Positions 47,163-57,107 of a stretch of DNA of 63,951 bases are shown here, piece after piece. The stretch is from Erysipelotrichales bacterium (GTDB lineage: Bacteria; Bacillota_I; Bacilli_A; Erysipelotrichales; Erysipelotrichaceae). Position 1 is the first letter of the stretch; every line of letters starts with the position of its first letter. The DNA lies in contig CAJTJP010000019.1 in the NCBI GenBank assembly GCA_910576855.1, positions 1 through 63,951 of the forward strand, in the 5' to 3' direction. The notes under the pieces were generated by a model, which saw only the letters and a list, made by a program, of their open reading frames with translations, had not been told where the DNA came from and did no database searches. A program made the translations under genes and the position numbers.

Positions 47163-47828
47163 ATGAGTTACAGAAATATCCTGCTTTGTCCCGATGAGCA
47201 TACACAATATCAGCTTTCCTATATGGATAAGAAATCAGATGTGATCATAGCGTTATCAAGCAGCTTAGATTACGAGCTTCCTGAAGGCGCTGTTTTATTA
47301 TCGCGGGATGCTCAATCAAGCGAAAGAATATCAATTCCACATTGTTCAGAGCTTTTAAAACACGCAGCTTGTATCAAGCTGATCTATTGTGCTTTATCAG
47401 TCAGTGAATATTTATCGATGCTGTATTTTGTATCACTGTGCAAAGAACTGCCGATTCAAGTACACGATTTTTCTCAGCCTCGTCCCCTTCCGCAGGTCGA
47501 TACTTGTAAAGTATGGTGCACTTCCTGTAAGGAGCTTGATGAATCAACCTATCATAATGCGCCCTTTCATTTATTGACGCAAAAGGAAAAGGACGATCTG
47601 CATCAAAAATGGCTTCCGCTTTCCTCATCGAAATACCTGAAATGCTTTTCAGACCTTGCTTCGCAAACGATACAGCTGCTTTCACAGAATGCCTTTGATG
47701 CGCAAATCCTGACAATGATTTCCGAACATAAATCTTTTGCGAGTATTTACCGCTGTTTCTTGACCGATTACGGCCTAAGTGAAAAGTGGCTGCTTTCACG
47801 TTGTCATGCGCTCGGTCTTTCCCTTTGA
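47163..47828 (+). CDS. protein of unknown function, DUF1835-like
   Basis: A 221-residue soluble protein starting MSYRNILLCPDEH, with AAAGGAGCG before the ATG; the upstream ATG at 47145 is before that site. The first 120 residues show an alternating fold (IVALS, AVLLSRD, IKLIYCALSVSEYLSM), and the last third is helical with many Lys and Leu residues (DGLxEKWLLSRCHALGLSL). It recalls DUF1835/DUF3658 proteins but I am not sure. It is followed by a terminator. Confidence 0.6.
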   Translation: MSYRNILLCPDEHTQYQLSYMDKKSDVIIALSSSLDYELPEGAVLLSRDAQSSERISIPHCSELLKHAACIKLIYCALSVSEYLSMLYFVSLCKELPIQVHDFSQPRPLPQVDTCKVWCTSCKELDESTYHNAPFHLLTQKEKDDLHQKWLPLSSSKYLKCFSDLASQTIQLLSQNAFDAQILTMISEHKSFASIYRCFLTDYGLSEKWLLSRCHALGLSL

Positions 47829-47890
47829 TTTTCTACAGTATAAGCGCTTCATTCGCTGAAATAATCCTTTTCAAGCCCGATACATACAAA

Positions 47891-47923
47891 AGACTGCCTG
47901 TTCCTTAAGCAGTCTGTTTTTTA
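47891..47923. terminator. terminator between convergent genes
   Basis: Stem AGACTGC (47891-47897) with GCAGTCT (47909-47915), then T6; it serves the plus-strand gene and touches the stop of the next minus-strand gene. Confidence 0.7.
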
Positions 47924-49305
47924 TTTGCCTGATAGTAAGCATCGGTTTTCGGTAAACGCGCATAAACGGCAATTTCAATTCCCAGCTGCTTACAAAAGCT
48001 GTTGATTGCCGCATATACACATTGTTCTCTGACGATCACCTTTTGCGGTAAGCCGTCCTTTTCAATCGCATCCAAAAGCACATCGACCAACAGCTGATCG
48101 ATCTGTTCCTGACTCTCATAAGCCTCTAAGCGCTTACTGCGGCCGTTTTTACCGCTGCAGACTGCCTCAACGATATAACGATAGCGCTCATCCTTCTGTT
48201 GAAGCGGCTGCTTTTCATTCATCAAATAATCAAGCTCATACGTATCGATAGAGCGCGGATACTGTTGGAGAATCACAATATTATCCACATTATCATATTC
48301 ACGCTGTGCCACCCTTAACGGTATTTTCGGTCCCTGCTGCAACAGCGTTGCCTTCGTATGCGGATTATAGCCGATATAAAGAGCCGCATTACGACCGTTA
48401 AAATCCATACGGAAGGTCTTCAGCTTAATCAAGGCTTTTTGTAAGGCCACAAGATAACGCATAAATTCCTTTGCCTGCGTATTGTTTACCACATCTACCT
48501 CATAACCTCGTTTTACATCATAAAAATAGACATAACACGAATGCTCTACATACATCTGTGAATTATACGGCTTTGTCAGTTCTGTTTCCTTCAGCTGCTT
48601 CTTTGAGAACACGACAGCCGTTCCATCCTTATATTTTTCCTTATGAATGCCCGATAAATACGCATCCTGTCGTACCAACGCATAGCGGATATAGCTCATT
48701 TGATCGGGAAAGAAAAAATATTCGATCTGATCTCTTGTTTGCGTAATCAAACAATAAGCCATCAAGTGATTTCCCTTTAAATTAAAAATCAGTGAGGTTT
48801 GATCGCTCAGTAAGCGCTGTACCTGATGCTGCAACAAATCATTTGCCAAGCCGTATAAAAGCGTTAAATTTTCTCTTTGAATCCGATTTCGTTTTAATCG
48901 TGTGCTTCTTAAAACTGTGTTTTGTAAAGCGGCATAGGCTCTGCGCATATCACGCTCAATATGTATTTTTTCAATCTGTTCACCGATTCCGCGCATTTTT
49001 AGGCGCAGTCTTTGATTGCGATTTTGATAATAGAAATCATCACCGATATCTAACAGCGATAAAAGCTCTCTGTCACTGCGTGAATCCTTACTACGCGGGA
49101 TAGAGCGAAGCGTCAAACGAAGCTTAGGAATATAAAAGCGATAAGCCGATCTCGGATGTAAATGCACCTTCTGACAGATGAGATAATGCAGTTCATCAAA
49201 GGTCGTTTCAAAGCTACAGGATACGGGTAAAATCAACTGATCCTCATTACAGAGATCGATATCAATTTCATGAAGGTCACTTTGTATATCCAATTCATCC
49301 TGCAT
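47905..49305 (-). CDS. pRiA4b ORF-3-like protein with C-terminal extension
   Basis: A 466-residue protein of unknown role. The N-terminal part (about 1-100) resembles the pRiA4b/IS1096-type domain (FETTFDELHYLICQKVHLHPRSAYRFYIP), found fused to different C-terminal parts in many Firmicutes. The rest (about 110-466) is mostly alpha/beta and unknown to me, with a Tyr/Arg-rich stretch at about 110-130. No catalytic motif stands out. It has no visible operon partner. Confidence 0.55.
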   Translation of the reverse strand: MQDELDIQSDLHEIDIDLCNEDQLILPVSCSFETTFDELHYLICQKVHLHPRSAYRFYIPKLRLTLRSIPRSKDSRSDRELLSLLDIGDDFYYQNRNQRLRLKMRGIGEQIEKIHIERDMRRAYAALQNTVLRSTRLKRNRIQRENLTLLYGLANDLLQHQVQRLLSDQTSLIFNLKGNHLMAYCLITQTRDQIEYFFFPDQMSYIRYALVRQDAYLSGIHKEKYKDGTAVVFSKKQLKETELTKPYNSQMYVEHSCYVYFYDVKRGYEVDVVNNTQAKEFMRYLVALQKALIKLKTFRMDFNGRNAALYIGYNPHTKATLLQQGPKIPLRVAQREYDNVDNIVILQQYPRSIDTYELDYLMNEKQPLQQKDERYRYIVEAVCSGKNGRSKRLEAYESQEQIDQLLVDVLLDAIEKDGLPQKVIVREQCVYAAINSFCKQLGIEIAVYARLPKTDAYYQANKKQTA

Positions 49306-49453
49306 ACGCTTCCTCCTTTCCGCTTTATGTAAGTGTTTCCTGCTTCTTTAAGATACATTATATGATATTTTATTCATTCTTTCCAGTTAAAAAAGAGGAA
49401 TCTTGTAATTCTGCATATAATTTTTTCTTAAGTGAGATGTAAGCGATAAAAAT

Positions 49454-52015
49454 TTATTTTGACTTGAAAGAATCATCGGCTTCATTCAGCTTTCTTAGAT
49501 CGGCAAGCGCATGATTTCGATATTGCGGCTCCGATTGACGGCGCTGTTGTTCATGACGGTATTGCAGCTGCAGCTTTTGATACAGCTCATTGGCCGACAT
49601 TCGCATAGCACCCTGTGCCAAAATAACATTTTGTTCCTCTTTATCAGAGGTCGCTACTGTAATTTGATAGGTATCGGAAAGCTGATGTGTCGTTTTTTCA
49701 ATATAAGCATCGGCTGTTTGCGCGTGTTTCGTATATACGACATACACCGTATGGTCTTTATAGATACGCTCGCGGAAAGCTTCCCTTTGATATGCATCAA
49801 ACACGATGATCAGCTCGCCACGCTGATACCCGTGATAGCTGGCCAGCATCGATATCAAAGACTTTCGGGCTGCGTCAATATTATCCTGTGCAATTTCCTT
49901 TAAATTCGACCAAGCGAATATCATATTATAGCCGTCAACAATCAAACAAGGCTGCTTATGCGGTTTCGCTGCGATCGTTACCTCGCTTTTTTCTGTCTGA
50001 CTGCCGATACGCTCATGATATTGCTTACGCGGCTGATGCAGCTTAGCGACTGCCTGCCTCAATTCGTTTTCATCGATTTTGATTTGTCGATGCACGACAT
50101 GAGAACGCACGCTTTCCTCCTCATCATTTTTCTGCAGCTTGACATCTGCATATCGATAAACTTGATCATATCGGATATAGGTCGGTGAGCCCTGAATCAG
50201 AAACAGCGAGCTGCCCTTCATTTCCTTTTTTGCAGAATTCGCATCGATAAGCTTAGAGGCACGCTTTTCCTCAACGATCTGATAACCGATAACCTGCATC
50301 GATAAATCGCCTTTTCCCTTTGTATAAGAGCACAATTCCAACGGATAGCTATGTATTTGCGACAGCGGCGCCGTTCCGCTAATTCGCATATTATCGTTTT
50401 GTTGCGAAGGAGCATCACATACGGCATTCATCTGCTCCAAATCAAATAAGGCTCTGCTGAAGGCGTGCGCAGGAAGCGTTAAGTGAAATTGCACCGTCGG
50501 CTCTAAAAGAATTGTCTTTCCCATAGAAAGCCCTTGATATAATGCGCGAAATGCCGCCTCTCTTAAATCACTGCCGGCGGTATGCTTATCGTGGACCCTG
50601 CCGCTGATCAGCACGATTTCAAGATCGCTCAGCGGATAATCTGTTACGCCGCACAACTGCTCCTCCTGCAGATAATGCAGAATCATGCGCTGTGCCGCTG
50701 TCGGTATCATCGTTGTCGGACAAGTGCTGTTAAAGCGAAGACCGCTTCCGCACTGTAACGGAATCAAGCGTAAATGCACCTCTGCATAGTGCTTCAGCAT
50801 TTCATAATGCCCGACTCCTTCGATAGGATAGGCAATCGTTTCTTGATAAGCAACACTTCCTTCCGTAAAATCAACGCTGATCGAAAGCTTTTGTTTGATG
50901 CGTTCAATTAAGATTTCCTTTTGAATCGAACCTTGTAGCTGCAGATTAATCTCCTTCGAGCACTCCTCATAACGAAGCCGTAACGAAGGCTCCTCATCTA
51001 TCAGCCATTGCAGCTTTTTCATCATTTCAACGCTGTCGATACCCTTGGGAAGCACCATCCGATAGCATAAGGCAGCCGACATCAAGTCTTTCGCTCCTTC
51101 TGCACTCAACGGCTCGCTCATTCCGATCTTTGTTTCCTTTAAACCGCATAATGAACAGATATGTCCCGCACTTATCGTATTGACGCATTCATATTGATTA
51201 CCGTGATAACAGCGAATTTGATCGATTTTTTCATGAAACAGCACTTGCTTATTGCTTAAGCTTCCGCCGTTTATTTTCACATGCGTTAAGCGTGTGCCCG
51301 ATAAATCATAACTGATATTATAAACATAAGCTGAAAGAGTATCGGGATATTGCGGCTCCTTTGTATATGTGCAAAGTCCGTTTAATAAGGCTTCAATGCC
51401 CTCTCTTTTTAAAGCTGATCCGAAAAAACAAGGAAAGATTTTTCGTTTTTGAATCAGCTCGGTAATTTTCGATGCATCAAAAAAGCTGTTTTTCATATAA
51501 TGCTCTAACAAATCATCACTTTGCATCGCGATTGCTTCCTGTATTTCATTTTCATTACTGAAATCAATGCAACCTTCATCAAGAAACAACTTCAAATCCG
51601 TCATGATTGCATCACGATCGGTATCGGCGATATCGGTCTTATTCACGAAAACAAAAGTAGGAACTCGCTGCTTTTCCAATAAGCGCCAAAGTGTTTCGCT
51701 ATGTGCCTGTACCCTTGATGTCGCACTGATGATCATGATTGCCGCATCTAAAACGGGCACTGTCCGCGCTGCCTGTGAAACAAAATCAACATGTCCCGGC
51801 GTATCAATCAACGTAAATTCACGCTCGTTCCATGTAAAGCTCGCCTGCTTGGCAAAGATGGTGATTCCCCGCTTACGCTCCTGTTCCTCATAATCTAAAA
51901 AAGCATTTTGATGATCGACTCTGCCAAAACTTGCATTGGCATGGCTTTGATACAGCAATGCTTCACTCAAGGTCGTTTTTCCTGCGTCGACATGTGCAAA
52001 TAAACCGAGAATCAC
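49454..52015 (-). CDS. Tet(M)/EF-G-like GTPase fused to a Rae1/YacP NYN nuclease
   Basis: An 853-residue protein. The G domain has AHVDAGKTT (7-15), GITIF (50-54), DTPGHVDF (71-78), NKTD (125-128) and FGSAL (198-202). It is followed by domains II-V as in ribosomal-protection factors (about 220-625; SGRVHDKHTAGSDLREAAFRALYQGL). The C-terminal domain (about 688-815) is YacP-type: VDGYNMIFAWSNL (D694), VFDAYQ (D740), QTADAYIEK (D769), ATSDKEEQ (D791) and QGAMRMSANEL. YacP is Rae1, the nuclease that cuts mRNA in the ribosomal A site. Both halves act there, so a ribosome-clearing role is likely; tetracycline resistance is not shown. GTG start with AAGGTGA. It is the third gene of an operon. Confidence 0.9.
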   Translation of the reverse strand: MILGLFAHVDAGKTTLSEALLYQSHANASFGRVDHQNAFLDYEEQERKRGITIFAKQASFTWNEREFTLIDTPGHVDFVSQAARTVPVLDAAIMIISATSRVQAHSETLWRLLEKQRVPTFVFVNKTDIADTDRDAIMTDLKLFLDEGCIDFSNENEIQEAIAMQSDDLLEHYMKNSFFDASKITELIQKRKIFPCFFGSALKREGIEALLNGLCTYTKEPQYPDTLSAYVYNISYDLSGTRLTHVKINGGSLSNKQVLFHEKIDQIRCYHGNQYECVNTISAGHICSLCGLKETKIGMSEPLSAEGAKDLMSAALCYRMVLPKGIDSVEMMKKLQWLIDEEPSLRLRYEECSKEINLQLQGSIQKEILIERIKQKLSISVDFTEGSVAYQETIAYPIEGVGHYEMLKHYAEVHLRLIPLQCGSGLRFNSTCPTTMIPTAAQRMILHYLQEEQLCGVTDYPLSDLEIVLISGRVHDKHTAGSDLREAAFRALYQGLSMGKTILLEPTVQFHLTLPAHAFSRALFDLEQMNAVCDAPSQQNDNMRISGTAPLSQIHSYPLELCSYTKGKGDLSMQVIGYQIVEEKRASKLIDANSAKKEMKGSSLFLIQGSPTYIRYDQVYRYADVKLQKNDEEESVRSHVVHRQIKIDENELRQAVAKLHQPRKQYHERIGSQTEKSEVTIAAKPHKQPCLIVDGYNMIFAWSNLKEIAQDNIDAARKSLISMLASYHGYQRGELIIVFDAYQREAFRERIYKDHTVYVVYTKHAQTADAYIEKTTHQLSDTYQITVATSDKEEQNVILAQGAMRMSANELYQKLQLQYRHEQQRRQSEPQYRNHALADLRKLNEADDSFKSK

Positions 52016-52032
52016 CGCTTCACCTTCTTTCC

Positions 52033-52968
52033 TTATTTCAAATGCTGCATAAAAAAGCGATGGGCATTTTCATATGCAAGCATTCTGATTTCCGCATCTT
52101 GAAAGCCTTGACTTCGCAGCTCATCAATGATTTTCTGCGCATCCTTGGGACTGTTTAAATCAATCAGCATCGTATCCTGTGCATTATCATAATCATCCAT
52201 GAAATCACAGCCCAGTGCGATATGTTCCATACCGATCAGCTGTTTTAAATATTTAATATGCTTCACAAGCTGTGAAATACTTTGCATATCACGATCACGA
52301 TGCACGAAGGCACCGGCGCATACCACTCCGACAAGACCGCCGTTTTCGGCAATCGCAAGTAATTGTTCATCATATAAATTACGCGGGTGATCGCACAATG
52401 CCCGCGCGTTGGAATGTGTAGCGATCACCGGTGATTTTGCACAGGTCATAATATCCCAAAAGGTTTTCTCATTGGCATGAGAAACATCGATTACCATACC
52501 ATGCACCCCCATACGTGCTATCGCCCGTCTTCCCAGCTCACTTAAGCCGCGCTTCGGATTACCTCTGACACCGGTTGCCAAAGCATTTTCATCATTCCAC
52601 GCAAGTGAGCCGACTTTGATATCATGTGCATTCAGCCAATCAATTTTTTCCTCGACCTGCTCACGAATACCGCACATTCCCTCAACGCTTAAAATCAGAT
52701 TTAAGGGATTCGGTTTCTTTAGCTGCTGCTTCTGATTAATCAGGCTTACATCATCACAGAGTGTTATTTCCTCATGCAGCGCCGTAATCATTGCCTGCAT
52801 ATCCTCCCATGTTTCATGACCTTCAAAATAAGAGGCGGCACACAGCCATTGAAAGCCTCCCTGTTTTCGTTTTCCCAGCTGATAATCAGCGATGATATTT
52901 TGTTTATGAAGTGCGCGAAGCTTCATCACCGCATATCCGGTATCACCGTGTAAATCAAACAGCTTCAT
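52033..52968 (-). CDS. membrane dipeptidase family (M19) peptidase
   Basis: Zinc hydrolase of 311 residues. Metal ligands appear in DLHGDTG, EGMCG, VIDVSHAN, ATHSNARALCDHPRN and LGCDFMDD. Bacterial M19 members cleave dipeptides, including some with D-residues; the exact substrate is unknown. The start is ATG 52968 or 52971. It overlaps the preceding gene by 14-17 bases and is 17 bases from the GTPase-nuclease gene, so all three share a transcript. Confidence 0.9.
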   Translation of the reverse strand: MKLFDLHGDTGYAVMKLRALHKQNIIADYQLGKRKQGGFQWLCAASYFEGHETWEDMQAMITALHEEITLCDDVSLINQKQQLKKPNPLNLILSVEGMCGIREQVEEKIDWLNAHDIKVGSLAWNDENALATGVRGNPKRGLSELGRRAIARMGVHGMVIDVSHANEKTFWDIMTCAKSPVIATHSNARALCDHPRNLYDEQLLAIAENGGLVGVVCAGAFVHRDRDMQSISQLVKHIKYLKQLIGMEHIALGCDFMDDYDNAQDTMLIDLNSPKDAQKIIDELRSQGFQDAEIRMLAYENAHRFFMQHLK

Positions 52969-53938
52969 CATAGATACAAGCGAAATATTTCATTTCGGCA
53001 TTCCCCTTTCTACCTGTATCATATGCACGATCATCAATTTCATTGAGCAGTGACTGCAGTTCGGCCCCGTATTCCAAACAGCCGTATGCTTTTTTCCATA
53101 TGCTCAATGCGACCGCAACTGCTTCATCAAACATTTCCATAAAGGAAGCATCGCTTGTGATCGTATTATCGCACGGATGACACCATGTTCGTTTCTGAGC
53201 ATTTAATATATCATAGGTTTCATCAATTTTTATCGGAATCACATTTCCGGATACTAACCAAGGTTGTTTCATAACTGCTTCAAAGCCCTTCAATAAACCG
53301 CTTTTGGTTTGTTTGGGGTCATAGAGGTACTCTTGTATTTTATGCCAGCTCGTCAAAGCATTGCGCAGCTGATAGACATGAATTTCCTCATGCAGGGCAT
53401 CTTTAACCGCAGGTACATAAATACGCGCTATCGCCTTCAGCATTTCCGAATCAAATTCACAGATAGCACTGCATTTATATTCACTGATATCCATATGACA
53501 CAGCTGCTTCAGCATCATTGCATCCAGCATTGATTCAAAGCGATGGTGATAGCTGCTGCTTAAGCGTGTATGATGCCCCGTCCGATAGAAAATATACGGA
53601 TGTACACTCATATCCAATGCCCAATGACAAAGATGACCGAGCAGATAAACGATTTCACTTTCCCTTGTGAACGGATCGTTTTCCTGCATGATCGTACGAA
53701 TTGCGCTTTCATAAAACGCATTGACATGACCCGCATGAAGTGCACTGCCGATATGATTCAAGCTGTGCTCCTTCAGCATATCCTTCGGCTGCATATGATA
53801 GAAAAACAAAAAATCCGGGCCGTTAGAACCGATATAAAAAAGCTGTAAATGCTTCTCGATCATTGTTTTTATATCAAGCTTGTCGCATTGTTGAAATACT
53901 CTTTGCGCAAAAAGCTTGTGAGTGATAATATTAGGCAT
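52955..53938 (-). CDS. zinc-dependent phospholipase C-like protein
   Basis: A 327-residue protein starting MPNIITHKLFAQRVF, with AGGAGG before ATG 53938; an earlier in-frame ATG (53995) is rejected. The zinc phospholipase C/P1 nuclease-type histidines are visible: ITHKLF, GNxGPD (SNGPDFLFF), LGHLCHWALDMSVHPY and HHRFESMLDAMM. No signal peptide is seen, so the protein may be cytosolic, like other such proteins in Clostridia. It is the first gene of the operon leading to the GTPase-nuclease fusion. Confidence 0.8.
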   Translation of the reverse strand: MPNIITHKLFAQRVFQQCDKLDIKTMIEKHLQLFYIGSNGPDFLFFYHMQPKDMLKEHSLNHIGSALHAGHVNAFYESAIRTIMQENDPFTRESEIVYLLGHLCHWALDMSVHPYIFYRTGHHTRLSSSYHHRFESMLDAMMLKQLCHMDISEYKCSAICEFDSEMLKAIARIYVPAVKDALHEEIHVYQLRNALTSWHKIQEYLYDPKQTKSGLLKGFEAVMKQPWLVSGNVIPIKIDETYDILNAQKRTWCHPCDNTITSDASFMEMFDEAVAVALSIWKKAYGCLEYGAELQSLLNEIDDRAYDTGRKGNAEMKYFACIYDEAV

Positions 53939-54068
53939 AAGGTTCCTCCTGTATTGTGCGTAAAAGCTGTTTTTATTATAGCATAAAAGTATCAAGTACG
54001 ATATGAAAGGATAAAAATCTTGGTTTGATCTATATCGATAGTATCAGATATTTCATGTTTCTAACAGA

Positions 54069-54098
54069 AAGAACGATACAATTTCATGTACCGTTCTT
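54069..54098 (-). terminator. weak terminator after the BspA-type gene
   Basis: Stem AAGAACGATACA with TGTACCGTTCTT (one G-U pair). Little U-run follows on the minus strand. Confidence 0.45.
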
Positions 54099-54162
54099 AT
54101 TATTTCAGTCTTGATGTTGATCAACAAGCATCATGAGATTGATTTTCTTGTATGGATCTTTA

Positions 54163-57057
54163 TTATCTTTTAGTCGTAATCGCTTTTGCTTTGCTCCAAG
54201 AGCCGTAAAGCTTTGTCGATTTTCCGTTATACTTCACCGTTTTATAGGTTCTGACTCTGACATAATACTTTTTCTTGGATTTCAGCTTTGATACGGTTTT
54301 ATTGGTTGTTTTGTTTTTACCGATCGTCAGCGTTTTAGTGGTCTTGGTGCTGAATTTACTGCTTGTAGAATACTGAAGCTGATATCCGGTAGTTTGAGAA
54401 GCTTGTTTTTTCCAATAAACCTTAAAGCCCTTTGATTTAGAAGTTATCTTTGATAAGCTCGTTGATTTAGGCAGAATGTTAAAGGTTTTCTTTACCGTTC
54501 CGCTGTAATTCCCTTTAAACTTAATCGTTACCGTGTATTTTCCGACGTTTTTTCTGCCCTTCGGATAGGAAACGGTATAGTTGGCAGAACTGATTGTTTT
54601 TCCGTTGCTTCCAACAACCTTAACGCTCGGTTTACGTACTTTTCCGTTATACGTATAATTCGTCGTTGAGAGTGTTATTTTCTTCGGATAATAAATCGTT
54701 GCGGCGGACTTTGTCGCTCCGCAGGAGCATTTATACGTGATTTTTCCGTTTTTCGATACGGTAGCCTTAGTAAGCGTACTGATATATTTATGATTACATG
54801 TAACCGTAAGCCTGGCAGCCGGACGATAATGCTGCAGCTTTGCCGTAATATTTGCAGAACCCGGCGCAAATGCTGAAACATTGCCGTTTGAGGATACAGA
54901 TGCAACCTTTGTGTTGCTGCTGCTCCAGCTGATATAGTTGTTATTTAATACTGCAGCCAAAGATGAAAAGCCGGGATTTGTTACATATACTTTAGCTTTT
55001 ACGGCAGTACCCTTTGATACGCTTGTTTTATCTAATTTCGTTCTCAATTTAAACGTATATTCCGCATCATCTCCAAAGGACCAGCTAAGACCGTGTCCGA
55101 TTATTGCTTCCTTAAAGGTATCCGTTGCAAGTGCAATCGTCTGCGATGTGGATTTATTGGCCGGCTTTGCACAATTTGCAGTATTTGTACCGCTGCCGAA
55201 GCACTGAACCCAATAATACACACCGTTATGCTTCACAACACCGATACCGATGGTTTTGGCATTCTTGGAAAGAATATTTTCTTTATGCCCTTGAGACTTC
55301 ATCCAAGAATTCATGACCTGCTGCGGCGTTGCCTGACCGGCAGCAATATTTTCCGCAATCATTTTATCATTCAAGGAAAAAGCAATCGAGCCATCAGGTC
55401 TTGTGTGCGAGAATAACAAAGCATTCTCTCCCGCTCGAACCATTGCGGAGTTTAATAAGGAGCTGTCCATAACCAATTCATGTAAGCCGTTTGCTTTACG
55501 CTGTTGGTTCACAAGCTGCAACACCGCAAAGGCATTGTTGTAATCTTGAGTAACATTGATGTTTACTTTTTGTAAGTAACGATAACCGTTGTAACCATAG
55601 GGAGACATATTCGAATCCTTACAAGTGATTTCTGTTGTATCCTCAAACGCTAAAGAATGAACGAATTTTGTACTATACGGCAAAGTGATCGCTTCAATCG
55701 ATAAACAGTAGCAAAAAGCACATCTGTTTATTTTAGTAACCCCTTCGTTTAGGGTAACATTTTTTAAATTGCCGCACGCTAAAAACGCTTGAAAAGGAAT
55801 TATTTCTAAACCTTTTGAAGTAAAGCTGATCAGACTGTAACATTCTGCAAAGCATCCGTTACCGATAGAGGTGATATTTATCGGTAATGTAACAGATGTA
55901 AGAGCAGTACACTCCGCAAAGGTCTGTGCATACAGCGTTTTAAGAGCAGTTCCGAAATTTATATCCGTTAAAGCAGGACACTTTCTAAACATTTGGTAGG
56001 AAGTTGATTCTAAGCCTTTACCGAAGGTTACTGATTTTAAAGATTTACAGCCATAGAATGTAAAGTCACCCACAGAAGTAACACTGTCAGGTATCTTTAC
56101 AGCTTCAATCCTATAACAATTTTGGAATGCCGCAGATCCTATACTTTTCACTGAGGAAGGAATAGTTATGCTTGTTAACCATTTATTATAATTAAATGAA
56201 GAAGCTGCGATTTCAGTTACTGTAGAAGGAATCACATAAGTCGTATTAGATTTACCTGCCGGATACATGAATAATGTTTTTCCTTGATCGGTAAAAAGGA
56301 CTCCGTCTTTTACTGAAAAAACAGGATTTCCGGTTGCTACCGAAAAATAAGAAAGTGGACAATCAAAAAATGCTAAACGTGATATTTTCGTTAAGTTTCT
56401 GGGTACTAAAAAGGAATCTAATATTGTATCCTGAAAAGCATAATCGCCTAATTGAGTAAGCCCGCTTCCGCCTGAAATTGTTTTGAGCTTTCTGCAATTC
56501 GCAAAAGCAGCAGCTTCTAAAACATTAACAGAAGCCGGCAATACAATTTCAGTAATTGAATAACATTCATAGAAGGCTGCTTCACCGATCGTTTTCACTG
56601 TATTCGGTATCGATACGGACGTTAGATTACTAAAATTGTTGAAGGCTCTCTTTCCTATCCTCGTTACTCCGCTGTTGATTACGATTTTAGTAACAGCAGT
56701 TCGTTGGGAATACCAAGGTGCAGTATCACTTCCATAGTCATACATTGCCCCGGTACCGGAAATCGTCAAGACTCCGTCCTTTAAGGACCATGTTAAATTA
56801 TCTCCGCAGGCTTGTGAACTGCTGTAAGTTACCGCTCTGCTTTTGATTTTACCGTTCGATTTTGACAGCTGATAACCGTTGCTCACCTCCCCCTCTTGAT
56901 CGTCGGCAAGCAGTGTCGCTTCTTGTTCCTTGTGTGCTGCAACTGCACCGTCACCAATGCTTTCGGATGCTTCTGCATCAGCAGCAAAAATCGGTGTTGC
57001 CGACAACATGGATACACTCATTAACATGCACAGTAACAATGATTGAATTTTTTTCAT
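54163..57057 (-). CDS. secreted BspA-type leucine-rich protein with CAP, Ig-like and FnIII domains
   Basis: A 964-residue surface or secreted protein. Signal peptide about 1-25 (ending SATPIFAADA). Residues about 75-490 are about 12 BspA-type leucine-rich repeats (TSVSIPNTVKTIGEAAF pattern). A CAP/SCP domain follows (about 510-630; VLQLVNQQRKANGLHELVMD, FSHTRPDG, SQGHKENILS). Then come a Big2-like Ig fold (ISWSSSNTKVASVSSNGNV), a zinc-ribbon-like CNHK/CSCG piece, a beta domain, and a C-terminal FnIII (about 880-955). No sortase motif. It probably binds host or wall glycans; this is inferred. ATG 57057 follows GGGAG; the first ATG at 57078 is before it. Confidence 0.85.
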   Translation of the reverse strand: MKKIQSLLLCMLMSVSMLSATPIFAADAEASESIGDGAVAAHKEQEATLLADDQEGEVSNGYQLSKSNGKIKSRAVTYSSSQACGDNLTWSLKDGVLTISGTGAMYDYGSDTAPWYSQRTAVTKIVINSGVTRIGKRAFNNFSNLTSVSIPNTVKTIGEAAFYECYSITEIVLPASVNVLEAAAFANCRKLKTISGGSGLTQLGDYAFQDTILDSFLVPRNLTKISRLAFFDCPLSYFSVATGNPVFSVKDGVLFTDQGKTLFMYPAGKSNTTYVIPSTVTEIAASSFNYNKWLTSITIPSSVKSIGSAAFQNCYRIEAVKIPDSVTSVGDFTFYGCKSLKSVTFGKGLESTSYQMFRKCPALTDINFGTALKTLYAQTFAECTALTSVTLPINITSIGNGCFAECYSLISFTSKGLEIIPFQAFLACGNLKNVTLNEGVTKINRCAFCYCLSIEAITLPYSTKFVHSLAFEDTTEITCKDSNMSPYGYNGYRYLQKVNINVTQDYNNAFAVLQLVNQQRKANGLHELVMDSSLLNSAMVRAGENALLFSHTRPDGSIAFSLNDKMIAENIAAGQATPQQVMNSWMKSQGHKENILSKNAKTIGIGVVKHNGVYYWVQCFGSGTNTANCAKPANKSTSQTIALATDTFKEAIIGHGLSWSFGDDAEYTFKLRTKLDKTSVSKGTAVKAKVYVTNPGFSSLAAVLNNNYISWSSSNTKVASVSSNGNVSAFAPGSANITAKLQHYRPAARLTVTCNHKYISTLTKATVSKNGKITYKCSCGATKSAATIYYPKKITLSTTNYTYNGKVRKPSVKVVGSNGKTISSANYTVSYPKGRKNVGKYTVTIKFKGNYSGTVKKTFNILPKSTSLSKITSKSKGFKVYWKKQASQTTGYQLQYSTSSKFSTKTTKTLTIGKNKTTNKTVSKLKSKKKYYVRVRTYKTVKYNGKSTKLYGSWSKAKAITTKR

Positions 57058-57107
57058 ATCGTATTCTCCCTTTCCCATATTAATTCTTTATAATATGCTA
57101 TACCTGT

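Noticed and set aside
49454-52015. Calling the GTPase a tetracycline-resistance gene
   Set aside because: Similarity to Tet(M) is clear, but the nuclease fusion and operon do not fit a resistance cassette; no drug-related evidence is in the sequence.
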